Counted from the first letter of the stretch, positions 51,844-61,440 are shown. The stretch: 64,000 nt of DNA from Alphaproteobacteria bacterium (GCA_016869975.1 VGCZ01000004.1:89041-153040); one strand, 5' to 3'. The notes: generated from the sequence alone by a model not told the origin. Made by a program: numbers and translations.

Positions 51844-52658
51844 GACGCGTGCTCCATCAGCCCCTGGACATAGCCGATCATGCGCGCGGCGCAGGTCGGG
51901 CCATCGGGTTCGTAGACGAAGGGTTCCATGGCGATCCAGCCGGAATAACCCGTGCCGATCAAGGCGCGAAGCACCGGCGCGAATCTGTCGCCGCCCTGGC
52001 CCGGACCACGCCGGTTGCGGTCGTTGAGCTGGACATGCGCCAGCAGGCCCGTGGGCATCCAGCGGCGGATCGCGTCGGCCGGCGGCTCGGGCTCCTCATG
52101 CGCAGCCGCCAGCGTATCGATCATCGTGCGCAGCGCCGGATTGCCGTTGCGTCGCACGACATCCGCCGCCTCGGCCAGGGTGTTGACCAGGTTGCAGTCG
52201 GGCCGCGCCAGCGGCTCGACGCAGTAGGTCACGCCCGCCTGGCCCGCTTCCGACGCGGCGATGCGCCAAGCCTCTTCCGCCCGCTTGGCGTCGTCGGCGT
52301 CGGTGACGCGCCGCTGCGCCGGCGAGCCGTGCACTAGATAGTCGCCGCCCAGCTCGGCGCACAGCTCGACCAGCGCGCGCAGCACGTCGACGCTCTTCTG
52401 CCAAACGGCGCGGTCCGCCGTCGTGATCGACAGGCCGGCGGGCGCGGCGAGCAGCCAGTGCAGGCCGCTGACCGCGATACCCGAGGCTTTGCACGCGGCG
52501 CGTATCTCGGAACGCTCAGCCGCCGTCATCGCATAGGCTTCGTCGCCAAAGGTAAAGGGCGCGACCTCCAGACCGGCATAGCCCAGTGACGCCGCCAGCG
52601 CACATTGGCGCGCGAAGGGTAATTCTCGGATCACTTCGTTGCACAGCGACAGTTTCAC
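51840..52658 (-). CDS. Sugar phosphate isomerase/epimerase-family TIM-barrel protein
   Basis: A 272-residue xylose-isomerase-like barrel. MKLSLCNEVIRELPFARQCALAASLGYAGLEVAP begins the fold, and EPLARPDCNLVNTLAEAADVV, MIDTLAAAHEE and HVQLNDRNRRGPGQGGD carry the metal-binding Glu, Asp and His residues. YSGWIAMEPFVYEPDGP holds the last Glu. It is the first gene of the four-gene minus operon, so it probably opens or isomerises the operon's sugar-like substrate. Confidence 0.87.
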   Translation of the reverse strand: MKLSLCNEVIRELPFARQCALAASLGYAGLEVAPFTFGDEAYAMTAAERSEIRAACKASGIAVSGLHWLLAAPAGLSITTADRAVWQKSVDVLRALVELCAELGGDYLVHGSPAQRRVTDADDAKRAEEAWRIAASEAGQAGVTYCVEPLARPDCNLVNTLAEAADVVRRNGNPALRTMIDTLAAAHEEPEPPADAIRRWMPTGLLAHVQLNDRNRRGPGQGGDRFAPVLRALIGTGYSGWIAMEPFVYEPDGPTCAARMIGYVQGLMEHAS

Positions 52659-52715
52659 GGAATATCATCACTCCGGCGCGGGACGGGGGCGCATGATAGC
52701 AGAGAGATCGAGGCG

Positions 52716-53480
52716 ATGACGCTGAGCGCTCTCGTGGGTCGGTACTGGCCGACAGCGGCGCTCTTCGCGCTGCTGCTGGCGCTGTGGCAGCTCGCCGTCA
52801 GCGCGCTCGAGATCCGCCCCTACCTGCTGCCGTCGCCGGCCATGGTGTGGAACGCCCTGTGGCAAGCCGGCTTCTCGTGGTGGCCGCATCTGTGGATCAC
52901 CAGCCTGGAGATCGTCGGCGCCTTCTTCATGGCGGCGATCGTCGGTGTGGCGCTGGGCACCGCCGTCGCCTGGTCGCCGCTGGTCGCCAACGCGCTGATG
53001 CCCTTCCTGGTCTTCGTCAACACGCTGCCCAAGGTGGCGATCGCGCCGTTGCTCTTGATTTGGATCGGCTACGGCATCCTGCCCACCATGGTGATGGGCG
53101 CGCTGATCGGCTTCTTCCCCGTCGTGATCAACACCGCCGTCGGCCTGTCGCAGGTCGAGACCGACATGCTCGACCTCGGCCGCGTCTTTTCGGCGCCGAA
53201 ATGGAAGATCTTCCTGAAGATCCGCATCCCCAACGCGCTGCCCTATATCCTGAGCGCCTTGAAGATCACCGCGACGGCGGCCGTGGTCGGCGCCATCGTC
53301 GGTGAGTTCGTGGCCTCGCAGGCGGGCCTGGGCTATGTCATCGCCAACACCCAGAGCAGCATGAACACCGCGGTGGCGTTTGCCTCGCTGATCTGGATCT
53401 CGGCGATCGGCTTGGCGCTTTATGGTGTGGTGGTCCTGGCGGCCCGCCTGTGGGCGCCGTGGGCCGAAGGCGTGGAGTGA
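52716..53480 (+). CDS. ABC transporter permease (SsuC/TauC type)
   Basis: A 254-residue inner-membrane subunit with about six helices. The cytoplasmic EAA-like loop is in DLGRVFSAPKWKIFLKIRIPNALPYILSALKITATAAVVGAIVGEF. It belongs to the family that serves sulfonates, nitrate, pyrimidine precursors and similar ions. It begins a plus-strand run of permease, binding protein and ATPase, and is divergent from the isomerase-family gene. Confidence 0.92.
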   Translation: MTLSALVGRYWPTAALFALLLALWQLAVSALEIRPYLLPSPAMVWNALWQAGFSWWPHLWITSLEIVGAFFMAAIVGVALGTAVAWSPLVANALMPFLVFVNTLPKVAIAPLLLIWIGYGILPTMVMGALIGFFPVVINTAVGLSQVETDMLDLGRVFSAPKWKIFLKIRIPNALPYILSALKITATAAVVGAIVGEFVASQAGLGYVIANTQSSMNTAVAFASLIWISAIGLALYGVVVLAARLWAPWAEGVE

Positions 53481-53501
53481 ATCGCAACGACGGAGGGCAA
53501 C

Positions 53502-54488
53502 ATGCTGAGGATGGGATCGATCGCACTTGCCGCGCTGCTGGCGATGGCGGGCGCCGCGTCGGCGCAGGAGAAGGTCACCTTCGCGCTGAACTGGTTCGCG
53601 GTCGGCGACCACGCCGCTTATTGGGTGGCGCTGGAGAAGGGCTACTACAAGGCCAAGGGCCTCGACGTGACGCTCGAGAACTCGAAGGGCTCGGGCGACT
53701 CGATCGCCAAGGTCGACACCGGCCGCGCCGACGCCGGCCTAGCCGACGCCGCCGTGGTGATCGCCTCGCGCGCCCGCGGCACGACGGTGCAGGTGGTCGG
53801 CATGGTGTTCGACAAGACGCCGATGAACTTCTTCAGCCTCACCAGCAAGCCGCTGAAGACACCCAAAGACCTCGAGGGCAAGACCCTGGGCGCGCCGCCG
53901 GGCGACAGCCAGCGCCAGATGTTCCCGGCCTTCGCCAAGCTCAACGGCGTCGACGCCGCCAAGGTGTCGTGGGTCAACATCGAGCCGGCGGCCAAGATCG
54001 CCGCGGTGGCCGAGAAGCGCATGGACGGCGTCGGCGACTACTCGACTGGCCTGCCGCTCTACGAGAAGGCCGCCGGCAAGGGCAACGTGGTGATGATGAA
54101 CTGGGCCGATTTCGGCTTCGACATGTACTCGATGTCGATCATAGCCAGCGCCAAGACCATGAAGGAGCGGCCGGCCGTGCTGAAGGCCTTCCTCGAGGCC
54201 TCCTACATGGGCTGGCGCGACGTGATCGCCGATCCCAAGGCGGCGATGGAGATCTTCAAGAAGCGCGTGCCCGAGGTCGACGTCGAGCTGATGACGCCCA
54301 ACATGCTGCTGGGCATCGCGCTCATGAAGACCGAGCGCTACGCCAAGGGCGGCATTGGCGCCATCGACGAGAAGAAGATGTGCGACTCGGTCGAGCTGGT
54401 GAACACCTACATGGGCTTGCCCCAGAAGGTCGAGTGCAAGGACGTGTTCAACGCCGCGTTCTTCACCAAGGTCGAGATGCCGAAGTGA
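53502..54488 (+). CDS. ABC transporter substrate-binding protein (SsuA/NMT1-THI5-like)
   Basis: A 328-residue periplasmic protein with a Sec signal (SIALAALLAMAGAASA). VTFALNWFAVGDHAAYWVALEKGYYKAKGLDV is the NMT1/THI5-like start, with GRADAGLADAAVVIASRARGT following. The ligand may be a sulfonate, a pyrimidine precursor or another small anion. It is 21 bases after the permease gene. A 163-base palindromic region then separates it from the ATPase gene. Confidence 0.9.
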   Translation: MLRMGSIALAALLAMAGAASAQEKVTFALNWFAVGDHAAYWVALEKGYYKAKGLDVTLENSKGSGDSIAKVDTGRADAGLADAAVVIASRARGTTVQVVGMVFDKTPMNFFSLTSKPLKTPKDLEGKTLGAPPGDSQRQMFPAFAKLNGVDAAKVSWVNIEPAAKIAAVAEKRMDGVGDYSTGLPLYEKAAGKGNVVMMNWADFGFDMYSMSIIASAKTMKERPAVLKAFLEASYMGWRDVIADPKAAMEIFKKRVPEVDVELMTPNMLLGIALMKTERYAKGGIGAIDEKKMCDSVELVNTYMGLPQKVECKDVFNAAFFTKVEMPK

Positions 54489-54501
54489 TGCGCCGTCATA
54501 G

Positions 54502-54664
54502 CTTCCCCCGCTTGCGGGGGAAGGTGCCCGAAGGGCGGTCAGGGGCCGCGGACGGCTCCGCGGGGGTGGCGGTATCGCGGCCAGTCTCCATCGATGGAGT
54601 CGTGGCACCAACCACCCCCATCCGGCGCTTCGCGCCACCTTCCCCGGCCAGCGGGGGAAGGTAG
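54502..54664. repeat. Composite palindromic element, family B, in the ABC operon
   Basis: CTTCCCCCGCTTGCGGGGGAAGG at the left and CCTTCCCCGGCCAGCGGGGGAAGG at the right are each hairpins. Between them, CACCCCCATCC and the GGGGGTGG stretch also pair. It inserts into the operon between the binding protein and the ATPase and may lower expression of the latter. Confidence 0.7.
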
Positions 54665-54669
54665 GAAAC

Positions 54670-55446
54670 GTGTCGACTTCCCTGATCGACCTGCAGAAGG
54701 TCGGCATGACGTACGAGGCGGCGAGCGGGCCGGTCGAGGCGCTCGCCGATATCTCGCTGCGTGTGGGCACCGGCGAGTTCGTCTCCCTGGTCGGTCCCTC
54801 GGGCTGCGGCAAGTCGACCCTGCTGCGCATCATCGCCGGGCTGCGGCCCGCGACCAAGGGCATGGTCGAGGTCACCGGCGAGCAGGTGACGCGGCCGATC
54901 CCCGATATCGGCATGGTCTTCCAGGCGCCGATCCTGCTGAAGTGGCGCTCCATCCTGCGCAACGTGCTGCTGCCCGCCGAGCTCGCCGGCCGCGACGCCG
55001 GCAAGCTGCGCGATCGCGCGTTGGCGCTGCTCGACATGGCCGGGCTGGGCGGCTTCGCCGAGAAGCTGCCGCGCGAGCTTTCGGGCGGCATGCAGCAGCG
55101 CGCCGCGCTCTGCCGCGCCTTGCTGCTCGACCCGCCCTTGCTGCTGATGGACGAACCCTTCGGCGCGCTCGACGCCATGACGCGCGACGACATGGCGCTT
55201 GAGCTGCTGCGCATCTGGGGCGAGACGTCTGGCGCGCGCAAGACGGTGCTCTTCGTCACCCATTCGATCGCCGAGGCGGTGTTCCTGTCCGACCGCGTGG
55301 TGGTGATCACGCCCCGACCCGGCCGCGTCGCCGCCGACATCGCCATCGACCTGCCGCGCCCGCGCACCGTCGAGCTGCGCGCCTCGGAGGCGTTCGGCCG
55401 CCTGAACTTCGACGTCTTCCGCGCCCTGACCGGCCGTGCCGGATAG
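54670..55446 (+). CDS. ABC transporter ATP-binding protein (SsuB/TauB type)
   Basis: A 258-residue ATPase. Walker A is GPSGCGKST, the signature is LSGGMQQR, Walker B is LLLMDEPFGALD and the switch His is in FVTHSIAEAVFL. The GTG at 54670 is the only start before the first strand. It powers the permease at 52716. A C-terminal stretch after the switch is of normal length. Confidence 0.93.
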   Translation: MSTSLIDLQKVGMTYEAASGPVEALADISLRVGTGEFVSLVGPSGCGKSTLLRIIAGLRPATKGMVEVTGEQVTRPIPDIGMVFQAPILLKWRSILRNVLLPAELAGRDAGKLRDRALALLDMAGLGGFAEKLPRELSGGMQQRAALCRALLLDPPLLLMDEPFGALDAMTRDDMALELLRIWGETSGARKTVLFVTHSIAEAVFLSDRVVVITPRPGRVAADIAIDLPRPRTVELRASEAFGRLNFDVFRALTGRAG

Positions 55447-55508
55447 GCTGGAGGGCGCGCGCCCGCTCCGTTATCGTCGCGCGCGACACTTGGTTCGAGG
55501 TCCATCCC

Positions 55509-57191
55509 ATGTCGCAAGCGGCCTTTCTCGCGGCCCGTGATTTCCTGCTCGAGCGGCGCCTGGACTACGACGCGGCCTATCGCGACTTCCGCTGGCCCAA
55601 GATGGACCGCTTCAACTGGGCGCTCGACCATTTCGACGCCCTGGCGCGCGGCAACGATCGGCCAGCGCTGTGGATCGTCGACGAGAGCGGCGCCGAGACC
55701 AGACTCTCCTTCGCCGAGTTGTCGGCGCGCTCGAACCGTGTCGCGAACTTCCTGCGCGCCCAAGGCGTGAAGCGCGGCGATCGCGTGCTGCTGATGCTGG
55801 GCAACATCGCACCGCTGTGGGAATGCATGCTGGCGGCGATGAAGCTCGGCGCCGTGATCATTCCTGCGACCACCCTGCTGACGCACAACGACCTCGCCGA
55901 CCGCTTCGCGCGCGGCCGCGTGCGGCACGTGATCACCAGCACCGAGAACACGGCCAAGTTCGCGGCGCTCTCTGGCGACTATTGCCGTATCGTCGTCGGC
56001 GGCGCGGCGCCCGGCTGGCGAGCGTATGAAGCCGCGTCCGAGGTGTCGCCGGATTTCGCGCCCGATGGCGAGACGAAGGCCAGCGATCCGCTGCTGCTCT
56101 ATTTCACGTCGGGGACGACCAGCAAGCCGAAGCTGGTGCTGCACAGCCACCAGAGCTATCCCGTCGGCCATCTCTCGACCATGTATTGGCTCGGCCTGCG
56201 GCCGGGCGACATCCATCTCAACATCTCCTCGCCCGGCTGGGCCAAGCACGCCTGGAGCTGCTTCTTCGCGCCGTGGAACGCCGGCGCCACGGTGTTCCTG
56301 TTCAACCAGCCGCGCTTCGCCGCCAGGCCGCTGCTCGACGTCCTCGTGCGCTGCAAGATCACCACCTTCTGCGCGCCGCCCACGGTGTGGCGCGTGCTGG
56401 TGCAGGAGGACCTCGCGTCCTGGAAGACCAGCCTCGGCGAGGTGATCGGCGCCGGCGAGCCGCTCAACCCCGAGGTCATCGAGCGCGTGCGGCAGGCCTG
56501 GGGGCTCACCATCCGCGACGGCTACGGCCAGACCGAGACCACGGCGCAGATCGGCAACAGCCCCGGACAACGCGTGAAGCCCGGCTCGATGGGCCGGCCG
56601 CTGCCCGGCTACGCGATCCGGCTCTGCGATCCCGATGGATGCGAGCTACCGGAAGCCGAGATCAGCCTGCCGCTCGACGCGCCGCCGCTCGGCCTGATGC
56701 AGGGCTATCAGACCGACGATGGCCGCATCGCCGGGCTCGAGGGCGACGTCTACCGCACCGGTGACGTCGCGGCGCGCGACGCCGACGGCTACCTCACCTA
56801 TGTCGGGCGCGCCGACGACGTCTTCAAATCGTCCGACTACCGCATCAGCCCCTTCGAGCTCGAGAGCGTGATGGTCGAGCACCCCGCCGTGGTCGAGGCG
56901 GCGATCGTGCCGTCGCCCGACCCGCGCCGGCTTACGGTGCCCAAGGCGGTCATCGTGCTGGCCGCCGGCCACAAGCCCGATCGCGACACGGCCCTGGCCC
57001 TCTTCCGCCACGCCCGCGCGCATCTCTCGCCGTTCAAGCGCATCCGACGCATCGAGTTCGCCGACCTGCCCAAGACCATCTCGGGCAAGATCCGCCGCGT
57101 CGAGCTGCGCTCGACCGAAGCGACCCGGGTCGAGAACAAGGAGCGCGGCGCGCACGAGTTCTGGGAAGAGGATTTCCCCGACCTCGGCTGA
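55509..57191 (+). CDS. AMP-binding acyl-CoA synthetase (medium-chain type)
   Basis: A 560-residue adenylating enzyme. The P-loop reads YFTSGTTSKPKL, then YGQTETT, YRTGDVAARD and the C-terminal KTISGKIRRVEL with the catalytic Lys. It makes an acyl-CoA from a carboxylic acid, ATP and CoA. It follows the ATPase by 62 bases on the same strand, so the imported compound could be an acid or be turned into one and then activated here. That link is only positional. Confidence 0.9.
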   Translation: MSQAAFLAARDFLLERRLDYDAAYRDFRWPKMDRFNWALDHFDALARGNDRPALWIVDESGAETRLSFAELSARSNRVANFLRAQGVKRGDRVLLMLGNIAPLWECMLAAMKLGAVIIPATTLLTHNDLADRFARGRVRHVITSTENTAKFAALSGDYCRIVVGGAAPGWRAYEAASEVSPDFAPDGETKASDPLLLYFTSGTTSKPKLVLHSHQSYPVGHLSTMYWLGLRPGDIHLNISSPGWAKHAWSCFFAPWNAGATVFLFNQPRFAARPLLDVLVRCKITTFCAPPTVWRVLVQEDLASWKTSLGEVIGAGEPLNPEVIERVRQAWGLTIRDGYGQTETTAQIGNSPGQRVKPGSMGRPLPGYAIRLCDPDGCELPEAEISLPLDAPPLGLMQGYQTDDGRIAGLEGDVYRTGDVAARDADGYLTYVGRADDVFKSSDYRISPFELESVMVEHPAVVEAAIVPSPDPRRLTVPKAVIVLAAGHKPDRDTALALFRHARAHLSPFKRIRRIEFADLPKTISGKIRRVELRSTEATRVENKERGAHEFWEEDFPDLG

Positions 57192-57203
57192 CCGCCGCCC
57201 GCC

Positions 57204-57584
57204 TCAGGCCGGCGGGTCGATCTTGCCGCCGGCGTCGAGCCAGCCCTTGAAGCCGCCGAGATTGACCACCTTGTCGTAGCCCATCTCCTTGAGCGTATGG
57301 CCGACCAGCGCCGAGCGGCCGCCCGAGGCGCAGTAGGTCACCACCGTCTTCGAGCGGTCGAACGCCTTGTCGTGCATGGCCGAGGCCGGATCGGCGCGGA
57401 ACTCGACCAGGCCGCGCGGGATCGCCACGGCGCCCGCCACTTTGCCCGAGGCGGCAACCTCGGGTGGCTCGCGCACGTCGAGGAACAGCACGTCGGGCCG
57501 GCCGACCAGCGCCTTGGCCTCCTCCGGGCTGATGCGCGGCACCGCGGCGTCGGCGGCGGCGATCATCTGCTGCACGGTCTTCAT
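57204..57584 (-). CDS. Rhodanese-like domain protein
   Basis: A 126-residue single rhodanese domain. The Cys of the active loop is in YCASGGRSALVG. FLDVREPPEVAASGKVAGAVAIPRG is the standard N-terminal part. It is cytoplasmic and could transfer sulfur from thiosulfate or a persulfide. It follows the 2OG oxygenase gene by 12 bases on the same strand and may be co-transcribed. Confidence 0.92.
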   Translation of the reverse strand: MKTVQQMIAAADAAVPRISPEEAKALVGRPDVLFLDVREPPEVAASGKVAGAVAIPRGLVEFRADPASAMHDKAFDRSKTVVTYCASGGRSALVGHTLKEMGYDKVVNLGGFKGWLDAGGKIDPPA

Positions 57585-57596
57585 TGGTCTCTCCTT

Positions 57597-58574
57597 CTAT
57601 TCGGCGGCCTTCAGCGAATCATAGCTCTGGCGCTGATAGGCGGTCATGTAGTCGGTGTAGTAGGTCGTCGGATATCTCGGCGGCCGGTCGGGGCCGACGG
57701 TGGTCGGCACGGCGGCGATCGGCCAATCGATGTTGGCGTCGCAGAAGAACACCACGGCGTAGCGCTCCGCCCCGCTGCGATTGACCGCGCGATGCGGCGT
57801 GGCGAGGAAATGGTCGTTGGTCCAGCGCAGCAGGAACTGCCCGCCATTGACGACATAGGCGTCCTCGATCGCCGGCGCCTCGATCCAGCTGCCGTCCCGG
57901 GCGCGGATCGACAGGCCGGGTACGTCGTTGGGCGCCAGCAAGGTGAGGAAGCTGGTGTCGGTGTGCGGCGCGATGCCGAAATCATCGACCGCGTCGGCCG
58001 GCTGCGGCGGATAATGCGTCAGGCGCAGCTTGTACTGGCAGTCACGGAACGGCTCGTCGAAGTAGGTCGCCGGCAGATCGAGCGCGCGGGCATAGAGCGG
58101 CATCATCCGCAGGACCAGCCGCTCCATGGTGTCGGCATAGGCGACGATCTTCTCGCGGAAGCCCGGCAGATCGGCCGGCCAACGGATGGCGCTGCGATAG
58201 GGGCGGTTGGCCAGCACATCGGGATGATCTGAAGGCAGGTCGCGGGCGATGAACAGCGCCTCGTTGAGGTTGGGCCGCGTCACCGTCTGCACCGTCGAGG
58301 TGCGCAAGGTGTCGCCCTTCAACGGCAGGTAGCCGGTGACACTGCGATCGAGAGCGATCGCCATCTTCACGTCGAGCGGCTGGGCGTGGAAACGCGCGAC
58401 CTCGTCGAACACCGCGCGAATCTCGGCGCGCGGCACGCCATGGCCAGTGATGTAGTAGAAGCCGATCTCGGTCAGCGCGTGGCGGACTTGCCGCGCGGTG
58501 CGCTCGAGCGCGCCGGCCTCGCCCGCGAGATATGGCCCGAGGTCGATGACGGGGATGGTGTCGGGGCTCGCCAT
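57597..58574 (-). CDS. 2-oxoglutarate/Fe(II)-dependent oxygenase (isopenicillin N synthase-like)
   Basis: A 325-residue enzyme. PVIDLGPYLAGEAGALERTARQVRHALTEIGFYYITGHGVP is the DIOX N-terminal domain, HTDTSFLTLL the metal HxD, and ATPHRAVNRSGAERYAVVFF the last His plus the RxS that binds 2-oxoglutarate. Substrate not known. It starts 61 bases from the desaturase stop on the same strand. Confidence 0.9.
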   Translation of the reverse strand: MASPDTIPVIDLGPYLAGEAGALERTARQVRHALTEIGFYYITGHGVPRAEIRAVFDEVARFHAQPLDVKMAIALDRSVTGYLPLKGDTLRTSTVQTVTRPNLNEALFIARDLPSDHPDVLANRPYRSAIRWPADLPGFREKIVAYADTMERLVLRMMPLYARALDLPATYFDEPFRDCQYKLRLTHYPPQPADAVDDFGIAPHTDTSFLTLLAPNDVPGLSIRARDGSWIEAPAIEDAYVVNGGQFLLRWTNDHFLATPHRAVNRSGAERYAVVFFCDANIDWPIAAVPTTVGPDRPPRYPTTYYTDYMTAYQRQSYDSLKAAE

Positions 58575-58635
58575 GGCGACGAGCCTAGCGCAAGAAAGCG
58601 CGGCGGCGCCATTTCCGTCTCGGCAGCAGTTTTCG

Positions 58636-59547
58636 TCAGCGCACCGCCGCGGCCCGCCAACGCGCCATTAAAGTGGCGGTGTAGGACGGGGCACGCTCGA
58701 CGGCGACGCCCTGCTGCGCCAGCCAGCGCGAGAAGCCCGGTAGGTTGCGGCTGGGTACATGCGGGAAGCGGTGATGCTCCCCGTGATTGTTGTAGTTGAG
58801 GTGGTGCAGGAAGGGTCGCTCGATGGCGTTGCTCTCATGCGAGCGCAGTCGCCAGGCGCCGCTTTCGCCAGGCATCGGCACGTGCTCGCAGAAGCCGCGG
58901 ATCTGCGACATGAACAGGCCGACCGTGGCGGCCGCCACGGGGAATACCAGCGCCAGCCAGGGTGTCTGCCCGCCATTGGTCGCCAGGAGCGCCAACCCGC
59001 CCTGCAGCAGCACCAGGCCCGCACCTTCGGCGAGCGTCACCGGCCAGGAGCCGCGCAAGCGGATGCGCTCGCGTACCAGGGTCGCCATGTGCATTACGTT
59101 CCAGCCGAGCAGTGGGCGCAGCAAGTGCCAGGCGAGTCGCCAGCGGCTGGCGCCCTCAAGCGCGCCATAGTCGAGCAGCTGCGGGTCGTCACTGGCGCCG
59201 ACGCGCGCGTGGTGATGGCGATGCAGCCGATCGAACGAGGCGAAGTCGACCAGAGTCATCATCCCGCCGACGCGGCCGGCCAGCTCATTGAGCCAGGGTG
59301 TGCGGAACAGGGTGCGATGGACGGCCTCGTGCACCAGAAGCGTCGTCTTGGAGATGGCAATGCCCAGCGGCGCCACGGTCGCGACGGCCAGCCAAACCGA
59401 GATGTCAGCCAGGGTCGGCAGCGCCGCGATCAGCACCAGCGGCACGCCGAAGAGCCGCAGGCAGGCCCGCGCGCCCCACAGATCGGATCGTTCGAGAAAC
59501 ACCGCCGGTATCTGCAATCGAGCGGCAGATCGAGAATCAGACGTCAA
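58636..59547 (-). CDS. Fatty acid desaturase family protein
   Basis: A 303-residue membrane protein with four or more hydrophobic segments. The three histidine clusters are HEAVH, HRHHH and NNHGEHH, the usual di-iron ligands of acyl-lipid or carotenoid desaturases and hydroxylases. A near-symmetrical ATCGGGCGA/TCGCCCGAT pair lies upstream at 59563-59615 and may be an operator or hairpin. The gene is probably the start of the unit reading toward the 2OG oxygenase. Confidence 0.87.
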   Translation of the reverse strand: MTSDSRSAARLQIPAVFLERSDLWGARACLRLFGVPLVLIAALPTLADISVWLAVATVAPLGIAISKTTLLVHEAVHRTLFRTPWLNELAGRVGGMMTLVDFASFDRLHRHHHARVGASDDPQLLDYGALEGASRWRLAWHLLRPLLGWNVMHMATLVRERIRLRGSWPVTLAEGAGLVLLQGGLALLATNGGQTPWLALVFPVAAATVGLFMSQIRGFCEHVPMPGESGAWRLRSHESNAIERPFLHHLNYNNHGEHHRFPHVPSRNLPGFSRWLAQQGVAVERAPSYTATLMARWRAAAVR

Positions 59548-59629
59548 ATCAACATCCCTGAAATCGGGCGATACTATTCATGCACGCAATACGATCATTG
59601 TAGCACGAAAGTCGCCCGATTGGGATGGC

Positions 59630-60514
59630 TCAATCGCTCGCCGCGGCCGCCGCCGCGATCTTGTCCTGGGTCTTGGTGTCGAAGTCGCTGGCGTCGTGGC
59701 GTTCGTGCAGCTGCGCCGCCGGGTCGCCCTGCATGCGGTTGACGATGCGGCCGCGCTTCACGGCCGGGCGCTGGGCGATCTCGTCGGCCCAGCGGATCAC
59801 GTTCCTGTACTCGTGCACCGCCAGGAACTCAGCCGAACCGTAGAGCTGGCCCTTGGCCAGGCCGCCGTACCACGGCCACACCGCGATATCGGCGATGGTG
59901 TAGGCGTCGCCGCCGAGGAAGCGGCTCTGGGCCAGGCGACGATCCAGCACGTCGAGCTGGCGCTTGGTCTCCATCGCGAAACGGTCGATGGCGTATTCGA
60001 TCTTGGTCGGCGCGTAGGCGTAGAAATGGCCGAAGCCGCCGCCGAGATAGGGCGCGCTGCCCATCTGCCAGAACAGCCAGGACAGGCACTCCGCGCGCGC
60101 GGCCGGCTCGGTCGGCAGCATCGCGTTGCCGAACTTCTCGGCGAGATAGACCAGGATCGCGCCGCTTTCGAAGACGCGGATCGGCTTGGGCCCGGAGCGG
60201 TCGAGCAGCGCGGGAATCTTGGAATTCGGATTGATGGCGACGAAGCCGCTGCCGAACTGGTCGCCCGAGCCGATCTTGATCAGCCATGCGTCGTACTCGG
60301 CACCCTTGTGGCCCAGCGCCAGCAGCTCCTCGAGCATGATGGTGACCTTCTGGCCGTTGGGCGTGCCCAGCGAATAGAGCTGCAGCGGATGCTTGCCGAC
60401 CGGCAGCTCCTTCTCGTGCGTGGCGCCAGCGATCGGCCGGTTGATGTTGGCGAAGCGCCCGCCGTTGTCCTTGTTCCAGGCCCAGACCTTGGGCGGGGTG
60501 TAGTCGGTGGTCAT
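59630..60514 (-). CDS. yghU: Glutathione S-transferase of the YghU type
   Basis: A 294-residue disulfide-bond reductase-like GST. PPKVWAWNKDNGGRFANINRPIAGATHEKELPVGKHPLQLYSLGTPNGQKVTIMLEELL is the YghU N-terminal extension and thioredoxin half. NPNSKIPALLD and VFESGAILVYLAEKF are the GSH-binding motifs, and the helical half ends in a conserved VNRMQ region. The ATG at 60514 is used. It lies downstream of the ModA-like gene with a family-B element between. Confidence 0.92.
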   Translation of the reverse strand: MTTDYTPPKVWAWNKDNGGRFANINRPIAGATHEKELPVGKHPLQLYSLGTPNGQKVTIMLEELLALGHKGAEYDAWLIKIGSGDQFGSGFVAINPNSKIPALLDRSGPKPIRVFESGAILVYLAEKFGNAMLPTEPAARAECLSWLFWQMGSAPYLGGGFGHFYAYAPTKIEYAIDRFAMETKRQLDVLDRRLAQSRFLGGDAYTIADIAVWPWYGGLAKGQLYGSAEFLAVHEYRNVIRWADEIAQRPAVKRGRIVNRMQGDPAAQLHERHDASDFDTKTQDKIAAAAAASD

Positions 60515-60605
60515 GGTGTGGCCTCCTCGGTTGCGGCGACGCTGCCACCGGGGGTGAGGCCGTTCAAGACAGGATTCCTTGAGTCCACGTGAGGCCGCAT
60601 CGCGT

Positions 60606-60729
60606 TCTTCTCCCTGTCCCCGTAGGGGGGAGGGTTGAGGTGAGGGGCTGAGGCAAGCGACGCACAACCGCCCTGCGCAACCTCCGCCTCCCCCTCACCC
60701 CGACCCTCTCCCCGCAGGCGGGAGGGAGG
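60606..60729. repeat. Dispersed palindromic element, family B, copy 2
   Basis: It shares the arms and the middle block (GAGGGGCTGAGGCAAG, then ACCGCCCTGCGCAAC) with 762-887, 60 kb away. It supplies the last codons and stop of the ModA-like gene, because that frame ends inside the right arm. Confidence 0.75.
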
Positions 60730-61429
60730 AAGCCGGATCGAGGCCGCGGGCGCGGAAGAGATCGGCGGTCGATGGGGCTGCGAGCAGGTCGAGCAGCGCC
60801 CTCGCGGTTTCGGCTTCCGTGCTCGAGGCTTCGATGCCGGCGACGAAGGTCGTGACCATGTGCAGGTCGCCCGGCAGGGTGCCCAGGATCTCGACGCCCG
60901 CGACCTCCATCAGCTCGGGCTTCTGCTGCACGGCGAGGTCGACCGCGCCGCTCACCAGCAGATGGCCGACGAGGCCGGCGGGCGGCGGGAAAGTCGTCTT
61001 CGCGTTGACGTCGGCGGCGATGCCCAGTCGCTCGATCAGCTGCGCGAAGTAGATGCCGCTGGCGCCGCCCGCCGCCGGGTCGGTGTAGGAAATCGCGCGC
61101 GCCGCCAGCAGCGTGCGCTTCAGCGCCTCGGCGGTCGCGATATCGGGTCGCGGCGCGCCGGCGCGGATCGCGAGCGCCGTGGCCGAGCTGGCCAAGGTCA
61201 CCTCGGAACCCGCAAGCACGCGGCCGGCGCGCGTCATCGTGTCCACGCCGGCGCGATTGAGGATCATCGCGTCGGCGCGCTCGCCGGCCAGCAGGCGCTT
61301 CACCAGCACGGGCGCGGTGTTCCAGACGATGTCGAGGCGCACGCCCCGCGTCCGCTCGAAGTCCGGCACCAGCGCTTCGAGCACAGCGCGCACCGCGATG
61401 CCGCTGAAGACCTTGAGTTCGCGTGTCAT
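60695..61429 (-). CDS. ModA-like periplasmic-binding-fold protein with repeat-derived C-terminus
   Basis: A 244-residue protein similar in layout to 39412-40107: VFSGIAVRAVLEALVPDFERTRG, GERADAMILN and ISYTDPAAGGASGIYFAQLIERLG. No signal peptide is present. The last residues (PPAGRGSG) are coded by the arm of the family-B element at 60606-60729, so the natural 3' end seems to have been replaced by the repeat. It may bind a small oxyanion. The ATG at 61429 is supported by the MTRELKVFSG start. Confidence 0.78.
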   Translation of the reverse strand: MTRELKVFSGIAVRAVLEALVPDFERTRGVRLDIVWNTAPVLVKRLLAGERADAMILNRAGVDTMTRAGRVLAGSEVTLASSATALAIRAGAPRPDIATAEALKRTLLAARAISYTDPAAGGASGIYFAQLIERLGIAADVNAKTTFPPPAGLVGHLLVSGAVDLAVQQKPELMEVAGVEILGTLPGDLHMVTTFVAGIEASSTEAETARALLDLLAAPSTADLFRARGLDPASSLPPAGRGSG

Positions 61430-61440
61430 CGGATCACCTC

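Noticed and set aside
53739..56570. Very long open frames antisense to clear genes, for example here and at 7801-9915, 9867-12392 and 61443-63404
   Set aside because: They mirror codon structure of high-GC genes on the other strand, have Arg/His/Gln-rich translations without family motifs, and no ribosome sites.
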